Source of the DNA: Zygnema cylindricum
Lineage: Eukaryota > Streptophyta > Zygnematophyceae > Zygnematales > Zygnemataceae
Assembly (NCBI GenBank): GCA_037447655.1
Contig: JBBHKE010002344.1
Span: forward strand, 6,056 to 50,947
Length of the DNA: 44,892 bases
Direction of reading: 5' to 3'
A program made the translations under genes and the position numbers. The first letter of the stretch is position 1, and every line of letters starts with the position of its first letter. Below, in pieces: positions 1 to 12,220 of the stretch. Under the pieces are notes generated by a model. That model was given only the letters and a program-made list of their open reading frames with translations, was not told the DNA's origin and did not search any database.

Positions 1-2966
1 AATAAACTCCATGGGATAATTTATCCCATGTATTGAGAATATATCACGGTAAAATTATCCACACGTGCCGGATAATTTTCACGCAGTTACATGTCAGCGC
101 GACAACGTCAATATTGTTTCTGTACTTTTCTATTTCAAAAAGTGTACAATGGTACGGATATGACAGACCGTACACCACACTATTTAAAATGGCACTATAT
201 AAGAGTTATGTACCCTATTTAATAGGGTACCTCAAATAACGTTTAGGAACATTTAGAATGATTAATTCTATTTAAGAATTTGCCGAAAAAAACAGGGTAC
301 CTGAATTAGAGTCATGAACGCTAATAGCAATTCACGGTGTAGCGATAAAAATAAAAAAAACGCTAATTTGGTACCCCCAAATTTTGATCCTGGAAAAATT
401 TTGATCCAAATTTATCATGAAATAGAATTAATAACTGTAATTGTATTTTTACGTTAATTAAGGTATTATCGAATTAGCATTAATAACTCTAATTTATACA
501 GTCGTACAGTACACAACGAATCGTTACTAACGTACAAGTTTAATTAGCGTATAAAAATAATTGCCGTTATTAACATTAATTGGGAATTTGGAAATTTCAA
601 ATAAATCATTTACTCTAATTAGAAATTAGGGTTTTTTTTATAAAGTATGGATAATTCTATTTGAGAATTTGGAAAAAAAATGGGGGAACCAAATTAGCGT
701 TCAATACGATAATAATGATTCACAATGTAGTGTATGAAACAAGTCAGTCCGTACTAGAATTGCCCATTATTTGGTACAATCCTATATTAAGAGTGGTAGA
801 AGAAGGCGTTGACAAGCGAAAGTGAGTGCGTCGACACTAAAAATTGTACTCGGATTTGATTCCGCGTGATAAAAACGGGGGGAAATCACGAGATTCTGTT
901 CTCACATGTTCAATGTGAACATTGGCTACGCTAGCTACATTATGGGGGAAATATACCCAACTTACAATTATGAATAATTTAGAGTAAAATAAAGTTGTCG
1001 AATGGCTTTGAACCAAAATTAGAGTTGATAACACTAAATTGTTTTTTACACAAATAATTTATTAACGCTGATAGCGATTAACGGTGTAGTTTGGCACTGA
1101 AATATTACGGTATTAAAATAGAATAACATTGAAATAGCACGGCGTTGAAATAGTACGACATTCTAATAGTAAGGCATTCAAATAGAAAGGTAGTGAAGGC
1201 TTCCAGTCTCCCTAGTCTCTCTTTAGTCTCCCTAGTCTCCCTTGTAACGCGCAGAGGTGGTCCGCACACATGTGAAGGCACTATCGCGGATGTAGGGTAT
1301 AGGATAAAATCATACCGCATAATTCGATATTCAAGATATTGAATATTGATCGGTAAGAGGACACAATATGTCGTACCGGGACTAACAAAAAAAACCGCGA
1401 TATATTTCGCGATATATAACACTATTTCAATTTAACACTTTATATAATATAGTATTTTATCGAAAACGAAAAATTGCCTGGTACGCCACGTATGACGTTA
1501 ATTTTGTTACATAATTTCAATGTAGACTACAAATGCAAAATTGAAATTTAATCGCGAATCTTAAAAGGTGTAGCTTGATTTGGTAGCGCGTGACGACTAG
1601 CATTTTTTTCATTCAAGGTCAAGTTCCATCGGTTGAAAAGTGGGATAATTTACGGAAATCCACCCCTATAAGTACCAAACCGTACGGCTTATTTTTTTTT
1701 ATAAGAGAAACAACATTACAAAGAATCGTGCCAATACTCTCCGAAGGTGTGGGAGGTTTTGGATATTCATTCGCGAGGCGTTAGCTTTATTTTTACCTGC
1801 ATTTGATAACGTTGCATTAAGAGGTTGGTTGACAGCTACAGAAAAAAAAAAATCGCGACACGTTGGATGATTAAACTATGTGTCACGATTGACAATTAAC
1901 GAAAAATCACAAGATTTGCACATGGTATGTAACCTTTCAAAATGCACCTAAAAATAATAATAATCTTGAAACGGTCCTTCGTCGTTATTTCTTGCAACGC
2001 TCTTTCCTCACAGTATTCCCAACAAAGAATTTTTATCATGTTTGAAAAAAATAACTCTATAAAATGAGTTGGCGTAGAATATTGGCGTCTGCAAAAAGTA
2101 CAAATGTTCTATCGTATTATGACTTGGTTACGAATGTACATGGTATGTAAGTGAAAATTTGAAGTGAAATTTGTCGGTGTCATTTTTTTTTAAGGATATT
2201 CAATATCGGATCGTAGTTTACCTGGTGCCACTGAATGTGTAACACGTGGTTTACCGATTGTTCGTGATGGAACATTGACTCAATGTGAACTTCCATTAGC
2301 AAAAAAGTGAGGTTGTTTACTAAGTGCCGTACCATTTCGTACAGGTCCGTATTTTTTTTTCCAAAAAAAATATTATCACGGAAAATTGTCCAAGATTGTA
2401 GGCGTAAATTATGGCTGTCGAATGCCATTACATTTTTTATCCGAAAAGCCATGTTACCAACCATGTAGTCTTTAACAAATGTGCACAGGGAGGACATTTC
2501 TTTGAGACTGAATGTGTAAAAATGGGCCGCGTGGAAAAGGGAAAAAAAAATCGACGACGAGCGCGCTCGTATTTGCGTACACATCACAAAGGCCATGTGC
2601 CTTCCGTCCAGGTGGCTACAAATCCGCCGAAGTGATCCTGTCACGCTCCCACCATCAAAGTTTGCCGCCGCCTTTTTTTCGTAACATTTTGAAATTTTGG
2701 GTAGTACATTTAATGCCCTATGAACGATCATTAATTACCTTCGCTGGTAGAGATATTTTGTCCGCTAATACAGATATACCCTCCACTCGTACAGATATTG
2801 CGTTCAGAATTTGCAATCTAAGATTCTTTCAAGATTTTAACCATCTAATATTAACGTACATGTTACCAACCAAAATAAACCACGCAAATAAAAAGTTGTT
2901 TACTGATGCAACCTAATGGAAGACACGACACCCTTTAATTAAATTTTCCGTACAATTACAAAGAGA

Positions 2967-3080
2967 CCTAATAGAAGTCCACCCTCAATCAACCCGTCTC
3001 GTAGAATTGGCTGTACAATGACGCCTAATAGAAGTCCACCCTTAATCAACCCGTCTTGTAGAATTGGCCGTACAATTACA
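2967..3080. repeat. 57-bp tandem repeat, two clear copies
   Basis: Units 2967-3023 and 3024-3080 differ at only a few bases; both begin CCTAATAGAAGTCCACCC. Flanking sequence on both sides looks like further, more diverged units. Confidence 0.8.
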
Positions 3081-3239
3081 TAAACGTTTGATAGAACTTA
3101 GACCCTAACTTTGATAATTTTGCGCCAGTCCGTTTTATCATAGTGTACAAAGTTTATTTGTTTCGTGCGATTTGCTATTTCTGTACGAGACTTTTGGTAC
3201 TTATGTTATGACAAGTTTCATTCGCGTCGTTCTTCAATT

Positions 3240-3390
3240 TGTGTCTAAGGGTGGCGTTCCATCAAACGAAAATTGGGGTAGTTTACAAAAATCGGTGCCT
3301 ATCCGTACCAGGCCGTACCGTTTTTTTTTTTTTATGCACGAACATTATTACAAGAATCTTGCCAATATTCTCCAAAGTTCTAAGATGTAA
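3240..3390. repeat. Dispersed repeat copy (relative at about 1605-1765)
   Basis: The stretch has the same order of blocks as 1605-1765: a 'TTCCATC..' start, GGTAGTTTAC/GGATAATTTAC, 'CCGTACCAGGCCGTAC'-like words, a long T run, then 'AAGAATC.TGCCAATA.TCTCC'. A third, weaker relative lies near 2260-2400. The family is not identified and may be a non-autonomous element. Confidence 0.55.
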
Positions 3391-4044
3391 CAATGACCGT
3401 TGTATTTTTTTTTCGTGAAGCATTCTCTTCGAAAATTTTCGAAAATGGTGATGTACTTTGTTCAGGTACATCATCATTTACAAAAAACTTTGAGCCGTAA
3501 CACTTTCGAGAATTAACATACATGTTAAGACAACAACTAACAGAAATTGTAAAATTTTGCACATAATAGATCCATCCAAAAATCCTAACTTAAATCACAA
3601 AAGTAATCTCGTAACGAACTTTTGTCACGCTATTTTAGTTAGCCCCCACTCGTCACACTATTTGTGGCAGCCCTCATCCGTCACGCGGAAAAGCAGAAAG
3701 TCAAAAATCCAAAAATAAATAAACTAGTATGTGACAAAGCGCATGCAAAGAGTACAAAAATTATGTCGTACGATTATATAGTCCACACAAACATTGTACG
3801 CAAATGAAGATTTCAAGTTGATGTTGGTTGGTGAGAAAAATGGTTGATGATTTTTAATATACGATTTTGTCTTACGTGGTACCATTCAATTTTGAGCATG
3901 TGGATTACAGACTTTGCCTGATAAAACATCGTTCAAAATGTAGCATCTTGTAATGTTCGCCGTACGATGACATAATTTCTTCATGTTACGCCACCCTAAG
4001 GTTTAATATAAACATTCGCGATTAAATTTCAATTTTGCGGCTAA

Positions 4045-4180
4045 GTTAAAAGCCAACGTGTACTCTCACAATGGAGCTCACGTAAAATGAGAAAGTGACT
4101 GTGCGCAACACTTTTTTTTACATGTGGTTGCCGCAGTTTTGTTATGATAAACCTTTGCCCGCCGTGTGAATTGTTGATTT
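4045..4180. repeat. Dispersed repeat copy shared with 27.4-27.9 kb
   Basis: The word ACATGTGGTTGCCGC at about 4120 and the following 50 bp recur in reverse complement at about 27410-27490. The block just before it (4049-4090, with CTCTCACAATGGAGCTCA) recurs in direct orientation at about 27867-27905. The two loci therefore share material in both orientations, as expected of rearranged copies of one repeat family. Confidence 0.6.
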
Positions 4181-4484
4181 TATTATGACGGTCGAGTTTC
4201 AGAAGCGCGACAAAAGTTTAACCAGGTGTTACAATATTTTGAAAGTCAAAGCTGTTCAATTGATTGACCTTCAAATTAAAACTCAATAATAATTTACTTG
4301 TAACACTATGAACTTCAAATGACAAGGTGACGTAAGTGATTGTGCGCATCCAAAATAGTCACTACCATGGTCAATTCACTATAATAAGTACGTATTTGCG
4401 TCCAAAACTTAAAATTTTCAAACAAAAAAATCACAACAATTTAGTCAAATGATGATCTAATATAAGTTTTATAGTATTACTATC

Positions 4485-4620
4485 AAAAGCTGTAGTACTA
4501 ATACTAGTAGCAGAAGTAGTAACACTAGCAATACTAGCAATTACACTAGTATAGTATTACAAGCAACAGCGGCAGTAGTTTTAATATTACAAGCATTAGC
4601 ACTAGTACAGAAATAGTAAG
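4485..4620. repeat. Degenerate trinucleotide-type microsatellite
   Basis: Runs of ACTAGTA, AGTAGT and GCAATACTAG words form an imperfect simple repeat. There is no coding potential. Confidence 0.6.
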
Positions 4621-4824
4621 AACAATCCATTCATTATCAAAAAATTAACTTTAAAAAAAATCATACTCAATTTGAGAAAAAAATAAAAAAATGGCAATAA
4701 CACTTGTCTGTTATTTCGCAAATCACATTTTTGAAAAACAACGTGAGAGAAAACTACAAAAATAACTCTAAAAACTACAAAAAAAAAATTGGAACGTGTT
4801 CGAGGACACAAACACCTACGAATT

Positions 4825-6003
4825 TGTCAAGCGCGTGTGCATCTTCGGCACATTTGCACTCCCAGGAGTTCCACGGCTTCATTCCACTTTGTACGGACTC
4901 TAGCGTACGGAGAAGGAAGAGGACAATCAGCCGGATCAGATCTTTCTATTTTCATCCTGGAACACTATGCAATTTAGTTCACCTTAAACGGAGGTCGAAC
5001 TGAGGAGTTAGTCCGGTGCAAAGTGTCTGATCCATTATAGTGTGTGTTCTATGTAGCTCTAGTAGAGGGATACCTTAGAGAACGACACGTATCATTTGGG
5101 ATTATCCCGTAGATCTTACAGTTAGCTGTCAGTATGATGTTAGTTCAGGCCCAACCACTGGGCAAAACATTTATGACGTTGGGACAAAGTTAGGTGGTTT
5201 CACGTCGAGTCAGAACTTTGTTTTATTTTGTGTGTGATAGAAGGACCCTCGGCCCCTAATCCAGCCGGGACCAGTCGTCTAATTTTTAGCCCTGAGTGTA
5301 GTACAGTCTGTTTTGTCTTATGTCAGTACAATAACAATTGCTGGCCGCTAATTGGCTTGTCACATTGCTTTGACTTTGGAACTTGCAGTAGGACAAACTC
5401 TGGTTGTATAAGGCACTTGGGGCCGAAGGAGACAGGTTTTCAGTAATGTCTCCTGAGAAAACCCCCAGAGAATTAAATCAATCTTTCTGTTGGAGAACGG
5501 TTGCATTGTGTCGTTGACTCTATTGCCATCTTTGTTTTGGATTGTCTTTTTGTGGAGACTGTAGCACGGGTGGGTAGTTGGCACTATCTCCTCTTTGGGC
5601 TGTTTGGCCTTTCGCTGTTTGAAACTAAAAAGAGTCTTGTCAGATCCTTGCGGTGGAACCGGGAGGGTTTAGGGAGACTCATACCTCACTTCGGGGCCAT
5701 TGGGAGAGGTTTTCTTCTGCTGAGGTTGGCCATCGTTGCACTCCGGGGTATGTGAATTCGCTTCACCATTATCATTCATTTCTATCTTTAATTCCATTTT
5801 CTGGGGGAAGGTGATATTGTTTAATCTGAAAAGCCGATATTTGTTATTTCTATATTTCTGCGTGGGAGTTATTTGCACACTCTTGTGGTCATCTTTGGGT
5901 TTGTCCAGAGTTTTACGGAAAGGATCGACGACTCTCATTTCCTTCCTATTCTTTGGAGAGTAGCTGGGAGTGTGGCATTTCGTGGGCTTCCAGCGGAGTA
6001 GCA
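4825..6003 (+). repeat. A1: 5' terminal repeat of element A
   Basis: The 1179-bp segment is nearly identical to 15879-17062. Homology begins exactly at TGTCAAGC and stops at GTAGCA, just before the primer site. Upstream of 4825 it does not match the 205-bp B segment that precedes A2, so the 5' repeat is shorter than a full B+A LTR. The differences between A1 and A2 are scattered substitutions and small indels, so the insertion is not brand-new. Confidence 0.85.
5407..5450 (+). promoter_or_regulatory. TATA box and decayed self-primer in A1
   Basis: TATAAG at 5407-5412 is followed after about 25 bp by GGTTTTCAGTAATG. In A2 the same place reads GGTTGCTTTTTCAGTACTG. The A1 copy has lost five bases and carries a substitution, so it could no longer pair well with the primer site at 6004. 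Confidence 0.5.
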
Positions 6004-6019
6004 CAGTACTGAAAAAGCC
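6004..6019 (+). promoter_or_regulatory. Primer-binding site of element A (putative self-priming type)
   Basis: CAGTACTGAAAAAGCC directly follows the end of A1. It does not begin with TGG, so it is not a standard tRNA-CCA primer site. Its first 15 nt are the exact reverse complement of 16493-16507 in A2. The same 16 nt sit at the equivalent place before the diverged gag of element B (17381-17396), which argues for functional conservation. Confidence 0.65.
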
Positions 6020-6102
6020 ACTGTCCCCTTCTGTTTAAGGGGATACCTCCTTAGGGTGGTGTATTTGATCCGAGAGATCTAGCTCATCTGCTCGTGTAAG
6101 TC

Positions 6103-9100
6103 ATGGGCGGAGGTGAAGCTCCGGATAGGGATCCTTTGGTGTTAGTCCGGAAAAACAGGAAAGATAAGAAGGGGTGGCACAAGGAAGAGTCCCAGGTGCC
6201 TGAGGAATCGGTCCCTTTCACCTCTGCTTTGAACATTGAACAGTTTCTTAAGGGGATGATGCCCAAGCCGGTTGTCGTCGAGACTCCTCCGAGGCCGACA
6301 GAGAGGCAACCCTCACCTCCACCTCCTCCAGTCTTTTCCCTTGAAAACTTTCCGACGTTGTCCGAGGCCGCCAGGGCTAGGGCCACGGGGAAGGTAGAAA
6401 GACAACCTTTATCTCCCCGATCTCGTAGAAAGGGTTTGGCTCACAAGGAAGCGGTCCCAGGCCACCCTCCCGAGGTGGTACGTTATACCAGATCCAAGGC
6501 TCCAATAGTGGAGACATACATGGATCCTGAACTCTTGTCGGATCCTAACCGATCCGGTCGTAAAGAGATTCTAGCCCTTCACAATATTCATGAGTTGAAG
6601 GTTAAGAAGGAGCTGGTGCAGCGGGTTGCCAGAAGCGACCGAGCCCGGATCATACGCCCAATGGGAGGAGTAGTGGAGATCCTGAGTAGCTCGTCCGAGA
6701 GTGGCTCTCCCATCTCAGCCTGAGAGCAAGCGGAGATGGCGTCTACTTCACGACAACAACCCACCATATCTCAGGAAATTGCTACCAGTAGACTTTCTAG
6801 GGGCAGAGCAACTTCTCCGGGCTGGATCAGGGAAGGGAGTAGCAAGCGGAAGATACCTAAGCCTAAGAGAGATTTCCGATTCAACCATCGGGACAGCAAA
6901 GGTCGATTTGCTCCCCTAGTCAAAGAAGAGTCATTCTTTCCTTCTGCCTCAATTTCCCCAAGTTATTTCTCCTTCCGCACCAGTTGTCCGACCATCCGAA
7001 GGACTATGGCGTTCAAGGCCTACGGACCCCGAGGTACCCGGTTTGGGGATTGCGGATCTCTCGGGTGTGGTTAGCAGCATCCAAAAATTGGTTGAGATTT
7101 TGCGATCGCAGGATAAGGCTACGGCGGGGGCCGGACCCGTCGCAATAGATTGGGATGCCCTTGAAGAGGAAAGGAAGAAAGCATTGGAACAGGAGCTGAT
7201 CCTGGTACGGGAGGCTAGACGGAGATCTGGGGGAATCCTTAGTGGACAGGTAGCACCTCACGGTAGAACAGGTCCCGCGAGGGAAGTACCACCTCTGGAT
7301 CAGGTACTCCCCCTGCCATGCGAGATCACCAGACTTCACCAGATTCGAGACCAGAATCTCCTCTTCAGCGGGAAGGGGAGGAAACAACAGGGCCTAACAA
7401 AAAGGGGTTGGGTGCAGATTTGCCGAGTAATCCGGTAGCCGCGGCTACAGATCTCCCTACCATTGTCTTGGTCAAGGGATCTTCTACCGTGGAGGCCGTG
7501 GTGCAGCTACAACCAGGCCAAAGAATACACATTTCCCTCGGACTTACTACTCCTCCTCCATCGCCACCTCCGACATCCTGTCATTCGCCTTTTGTTTCTC
7601 CGGCCGCTGCAGTCCGTGGGTCACCGGGACCACCCGTCTTACCTTACAAGTACGACGTTCCTGCCTACTCTCCTCCTCACCGACGTTCTCCCGGTTCCAG
7701 CGAAGGAACTCCTCCACCAGAAACCTCCAAAAGGCGTACATGGAAACAGACACCTTTCCCTCGTAGTCCTCGGTCATCTCCATCCCCTTCTCCACCAATC
7801 CCTCAAGTACCACCAGTGACTAAACCTATTCTCCACATTCCCTCGGTGGAAACCCTTCACCAGGAGGAACGGACCTCTCCTGGGTATAGAGGAGCAGGAC
7901 TTCGGGCAGCTTTTCCCAAGGTGATAAGCTCCTCGTTTCCTAAGGGTCAACTCCAGGGAGATACTGGTCATCTCACTATCCCACCAGTAACCGGAACTTT
8001 CTCAGTGGGGGGGAGTGCCATCTCTCGTCAGACCGCTCCCTCTACCGGAGAAGGAGGCGAGCCCAAGCCAGACGACGCAGATCCAAGGGTAATTTCACCA
8101 GTTCAGTTTGTTAGCCCAACCGGACCATCCTCTTCACAGTTCACCAACCTTGTAGAGGAGGAAAAAGGAATGGGGGACGTAAGGATCTTTTCAAGAGATA
8201 GCTCGGGAATCGCTTTCTCTGATTTCGAACTGCTGTGGAAGTTGTTCACCCAATCTGAAATCAACAAATACAGGGGAGGGGCCATCCCAGCAGATTTTGA
8301 AACAACCTTGTTTCCGATGATGGTAAATTATCTAGCCGGAGGAGCTTTGGCCGATTACAAGGAGCGTCAACCTTTCTTGATGGCCTCCAGTATCAAAATA
8401 CCAGAACCGGATCTGGACGCCGAGGCTCTTCAGGCAGCAGCCGACCTAGGCGCCCCAGCCGCAGCCCCTCTCACCCCCACTTTCACCATGGATATGAAAC
8501 TTCAGGCCCAAGGCAAGGCCTATGTCAACCACCTTCAGGCTGTACAGGCAACCGAAGCGGCCACCCGGATGGTGGCCAATCCTAATCCTTGTACCAGTGT
8601 TCTGGACGCTTGGAGACTCCTTTACACAGAAAGGAACGAAACTGCCATAAAGGAGTTCACAGACTTCCGCTGTTTGAAGAATGAAACTCCACAAACGTTG
8701 TTCAACCGCCTCTCCAGCCTCTGCCAGAAGACCAAACTGTCCACCATCGATACACCGTCTATGGCCACCAAATATTATGTCGCTGTTCGAAATTCCTTCG
8801 GGCGAACGGGACAGACAGCTCTGGACAATTGAAGTGCCAGTCACGCTATACACGATCGAAATACCACAGCTCAAGAAATTTCATTGGCTGCTATGAAATT
8901 GTATTATCATTTTGTTAATAGCGAGGCACGAGAAAAGGCTGTTATCGGGAAATCCAGAGCCAACTTTGCAGGTTTCGCCGGGGAAACATTGCTCAGCCAC
9001 GATAAACAGACAGAACTACAAGCTTTGTGGAAGCTTAAGGGGAAACAGGAAGCGGATGCCCGACCAGAACTTGAAATGGGAGGAGATGAAAAAGTTTTTT

Positions 9101-9565
9101 CTTTACGACTGCCTGAACTGTAACTAGCCCGGTCACGGATGGAAGAGGTGCCCCCGAAAGTTCAAACTAGAACTTGCCATCAAGCAGAAGGAATTTGAAA
9201 GGGAGCGTGCGGAAAGAACAAGGAAACAGCAAGAATGCAAGCAAGGAGGCAGAGGAGGAGACCGAACCCTGGTCACTAAGGAAACCTATAAACCTACTCT
9301 ATGCTCTGAAACCGCCAAAATGTCTCAATCCCAGTTGAGACAAATCCGACTTCCGAAATTCGATGACGCTCAAATCTCTAATGAGCTAAGGGGGAAGTAC
9401 ACTACTGAAGGGTCAAAATGTGAAGCTTGTGGGTTCATGGGCCACAAAGAAGGGCAATGCTTTCGGATAAATGGGGTTTCGAAGGAGATGATGCAGTATG
9501 CATTGTTTACAGGCGAAGGGGAAACTGCCGTTAATCCTCTTCCACTGCAACTTTTGTATCCCTAG
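6103..9565 (+). pseudogene. gag: Element A gag polyprotein (broken)
   Basis: Structural protein that would form the virus-like particle. The ATG at 6103 follows the primer site by 84 bp. The N-terminal half is proline-rich and similar to B gag. The capsid-like region, about 8160-8830, has the Retrotrans_gag-type pattern around AWRLLYTERNETAIKEF and TPQTLFNRLSSLC. Two CCHC zinc knuckles follow: CLNCN.PGHGWKRC (9110-9151, with an in-frame TAG inside) and CEACGFMGHKEGQC (9419-9460), so the nucleocapsid had two fingers. The reading frame is 6103 onward in one frame, shifts near 6950 and back near 7315, and shifts again between about 9060 and 9110. In-frame TGA codons lie at 6721 and 8830. The frame closes at 9563-9565 (TAG), where the pol frame takes over in +1. 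Gag at well over 1000 codons is long for Ty3/gypsy. Confidence 0.8.
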
Positions 9566-11249
9566 GGACGATCTCCAAATGAACCGGGTCCCAGCAGACT
9601 GACACCGAAAACATATCATTCAGCAACAGAGCACTCAGTTGGCCGCTTTGGCAACAGAACTGGCCGCTCTCGGACTGAGATCCTCTGCCCGCACTCCCTA
9701 TCCTCTTACGCCGCCACAGAAACTGCAGAAACAAATACAAGAACTGCTATAAAAGCTAGCGGAAGTGGAGCAGCAGACCACGGTGGGTGGAGATGATGAT
9801 GACCTGATGGGTTAGGATATAGAGCCTCCAAAGGTTCATCATGCTCGAACATTTCTGTCCGGAGCTTGGAACGTAGGTGTAGGGGACAGTCGCAGGCAAC
9901 TACGCTCTACAACGTCCTCCCAAAGAAAAGATAAACACTTGATGGAACAAAAGGACCACAGTCGGAAAGCCACAGGTCCCTTATCCTTTACCCCGCGACT
10001 AGTCCTTCTGAACAGTAACATTGGACTGGGACTCAAGCCGACTGTCCCGCCTCCTCCGGCTCCGAATAAACTTCCTCCCGGTTGTGAAGATTACAAGAAA
10101 ACTTCAACCACTGAAACTGATCAGGAGTGGTTCGACAGATACATGGTTGAGAAACCGTCCACAGACCCGCCAATTACACCTCCTACGGGGAATTCTGACG
10201 CAGAAAGTGAGGAAGCAGGGGGGGGGGGACGGGAGAAATCGGAAGATGAGGACTCACCCATTTCATCGCCCAAAGCTCTCCCTCCTTCCTCCAAACCGGC
10301 AGTTATGCTAGTACGACTCTTAATTCCCTACGCCTTGACGCATGTCAAAACGCTGGCTTCCTCCCACAATCTGCCCGAAGAAACCCTCATTCAGGCATTA
10401 GGGGAAGAAATTCACACTAGGAGGAAAAGGCTCGCGTTGGCAGAACCGCCCAAGACAGTCTTCATGTCGGCAGAACCAAAAACCACTATGGCAGATAGGG
10501 ATTATAAAGCCCTTTCGGTGGCTCTTATTCTCAACAGGACGGGAAATTTTAAACTTAATGGATACGGCGGGTACCAGGATGCAGTGGTGGATACCGGAGC
10601 TCTTCCAAACTTAATAACTACATCAGCGTTACAACAAATGCCCGAGGAACTCCGGCCAAAAATCAGTCCAAGTGACATATGCTGGAGCACAGTCAGTAGT
10701 GGCAGCCAACTAGTATATGGGATCATAAAAGCCATGGAAATCGAATTTGCTGACGACGCAGGCCAGCACGTGCAGATTCGGCTTCCTTTCCTAGTGGTGG
10801 AAGGTAAGCAATTTGAAATTTTGCTGGGTATGGCTACGTGGACAAGGTTGAACATGGAGTTGAGTGTATGGAAGGAACAAGTTACAGTCTCAGACCCTGA
10901 GGATCCGGAAGGAACAAAAGTGGTGGTCCCCTTGGATTTGTGGAACCGGGGAAAAATGACTGTTCCGGTGTCTGGATGCTATCCCGTCTACTCTGCCTCA
11001 ACCCCCTCGGAGCTGTTCAAATACTCTAACGATAACGCTTATTCTATCTAGCAATTCCCTATTTCCAAGCGGTGGGAAAAAGAGTTTCAGAACCGATTGG
11101 TACAAATGGCCACACTTCGGCGGGAAGTGGACAAGAGCTTGGCTGCAATATCACCCGGAGCAGCAAAAGTCCCCCGGTCGGAACTTCCAACGGTTCCTAA
11201 CAAAGGGAGAGACTTTAATCGACAAGTGGTGTCACTACAAATCCCGCTT

Positions 11250-12220
11250 TTAAGACTTAGGATTATATCCCTATTTTCTGGCATTAGTTCGGATCTGGAA
11301 GCCGTCCTGAAAGCTGGATACCAAATAGAAACTTACTCGGCAGTAGAGATTGACCTGGACGCCCGTACAGTTAGTGAGTACCGCCTGCAACAGTTGCACC
11401 AACTTTACCCACAGCAATGCCCGGTGTCCGCCATGTTCAACTCTCATCGCACGCATCCCCAGAATGTGGACAATATCACGGATTCCCATTTGGAAAAGCT
11501 CGGAAAGGTAGACCTGGTGGTTGCTGGATGGCCATGCCAGGGGTATTCGTTAGCAGGACAGGGCCAGGGACACCAAGACGTCCGTAGCAGAAAATTCTTT
11601 CAAATGACCAGACAAAAAACAGGGTTACAGGAACTCCAGGACACACCATTGGGGTACGTCTTGGAGAACGTTCACCCCATAGATGATAAGAGAAAACAGG
11701 TGGTCAACAGTTGGAACCAAGTGACCAAGGTTCTAGGGACTCCCATAGTTTTTGATGCAGTAGAGATCGGATCGAGAGCCCACAAAGTTCGGGCATATTG
11801 GACTAACTTGGTTCCCCTTCCAATCCTCCAATAGCTCTTGCGAACACAGGTTCCGGATCCCAACAAAACGGTCCAACAGATCCTTGGACCGGGGCGAATA
11901 GCCACACCGGTGATCACAGCCGACAAAGCACCCTTCTTCTGTTGTAATAAGCCTGGATATCCGCGGAAGGCCCTACCAACTCTGGTATCTTTTCCTTACA
12001 GCCACGCTTACCGGAAGGGTGCACGAAGAATGATCTTTGACAGTACAACCGCCACGTGGAGAGTGCCGAATATTACAGAACGGGAACTAGCAATGGGGTT
12101 TCAACAGGGAACCACAGCTGCGCCAGGGGTATCAGCCTCAAAAAGGTGCAGTTTAATCGGACAAAGCATGGATTTAAATGCAATTTCCTGGGTGCTGCAA
12201 CATTCTCTTGCATTCTCAAG
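11250..12220 (+). pseudogene. C5-cytosine DNA methyltransferase domain inside pol
   Basis: This domain would transfer methyl from S-adenosylmethionine to cytosine C5. Conserved motifs appear in the canonical, unpermuted order. Motif I (AdoMet site) is RIISLFSGI at 11259; motif II region SAVEIDLDA; motif IV GWPCQGYSLAG with the catalytic Cys at 11535-11537; motif VI LENVH with Glu at 11664; motif VIII SRAHKVRAYWTNL; motif IX-X ITERELAMGF and GQSMDLNAISWVL (about 12070-12200). It lies between protease and RT in the pol frame, so it would be released from or act within the polyprotein. The unpermuted order argues against plant DRM-type enzymes, whose motifs are rearranged. The PCQ form is shared by several C5-MTase classes, so I do not assign a subclass. 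A TAG at 11832 splits motif VIII from IX, so this copy is dead. Capture of such enzymes by retrotransposons has been reported in dinoflagellates and a charophyte alga. Confidence 0.9.

Larger units (their letters stand above)
1..4480. other. Gene-poor AT-rich region with decayed repeats
   Basis: I find no convincing gene here. Open frames are short, lack recognisable domains and overlap on both strands. The sequence is AT-rich and rich in GTAC-containing words. It holds several decayed repeat copies (listed separately) that recur near 26.4-27.9 kb, so much of it is probably old mobile DNA. A short run near 1127-1190 repeats an 'ATTGAAATAG'-like word about four times, and 1203-1242 holds a 20-bp CT-rich duplication. 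Confidence 0.6.

Noticed and set aside
4825-6003. Element A as a conventional LTR retrotransposon with 1.18-kb LTRs
   Set aside because: The 205-bp B segment lies between the polypurine tract and A2, and a second B follows A2 up to the target duplication, so simple LTR borders do not fit. It remains the fallback if family copies disagree.
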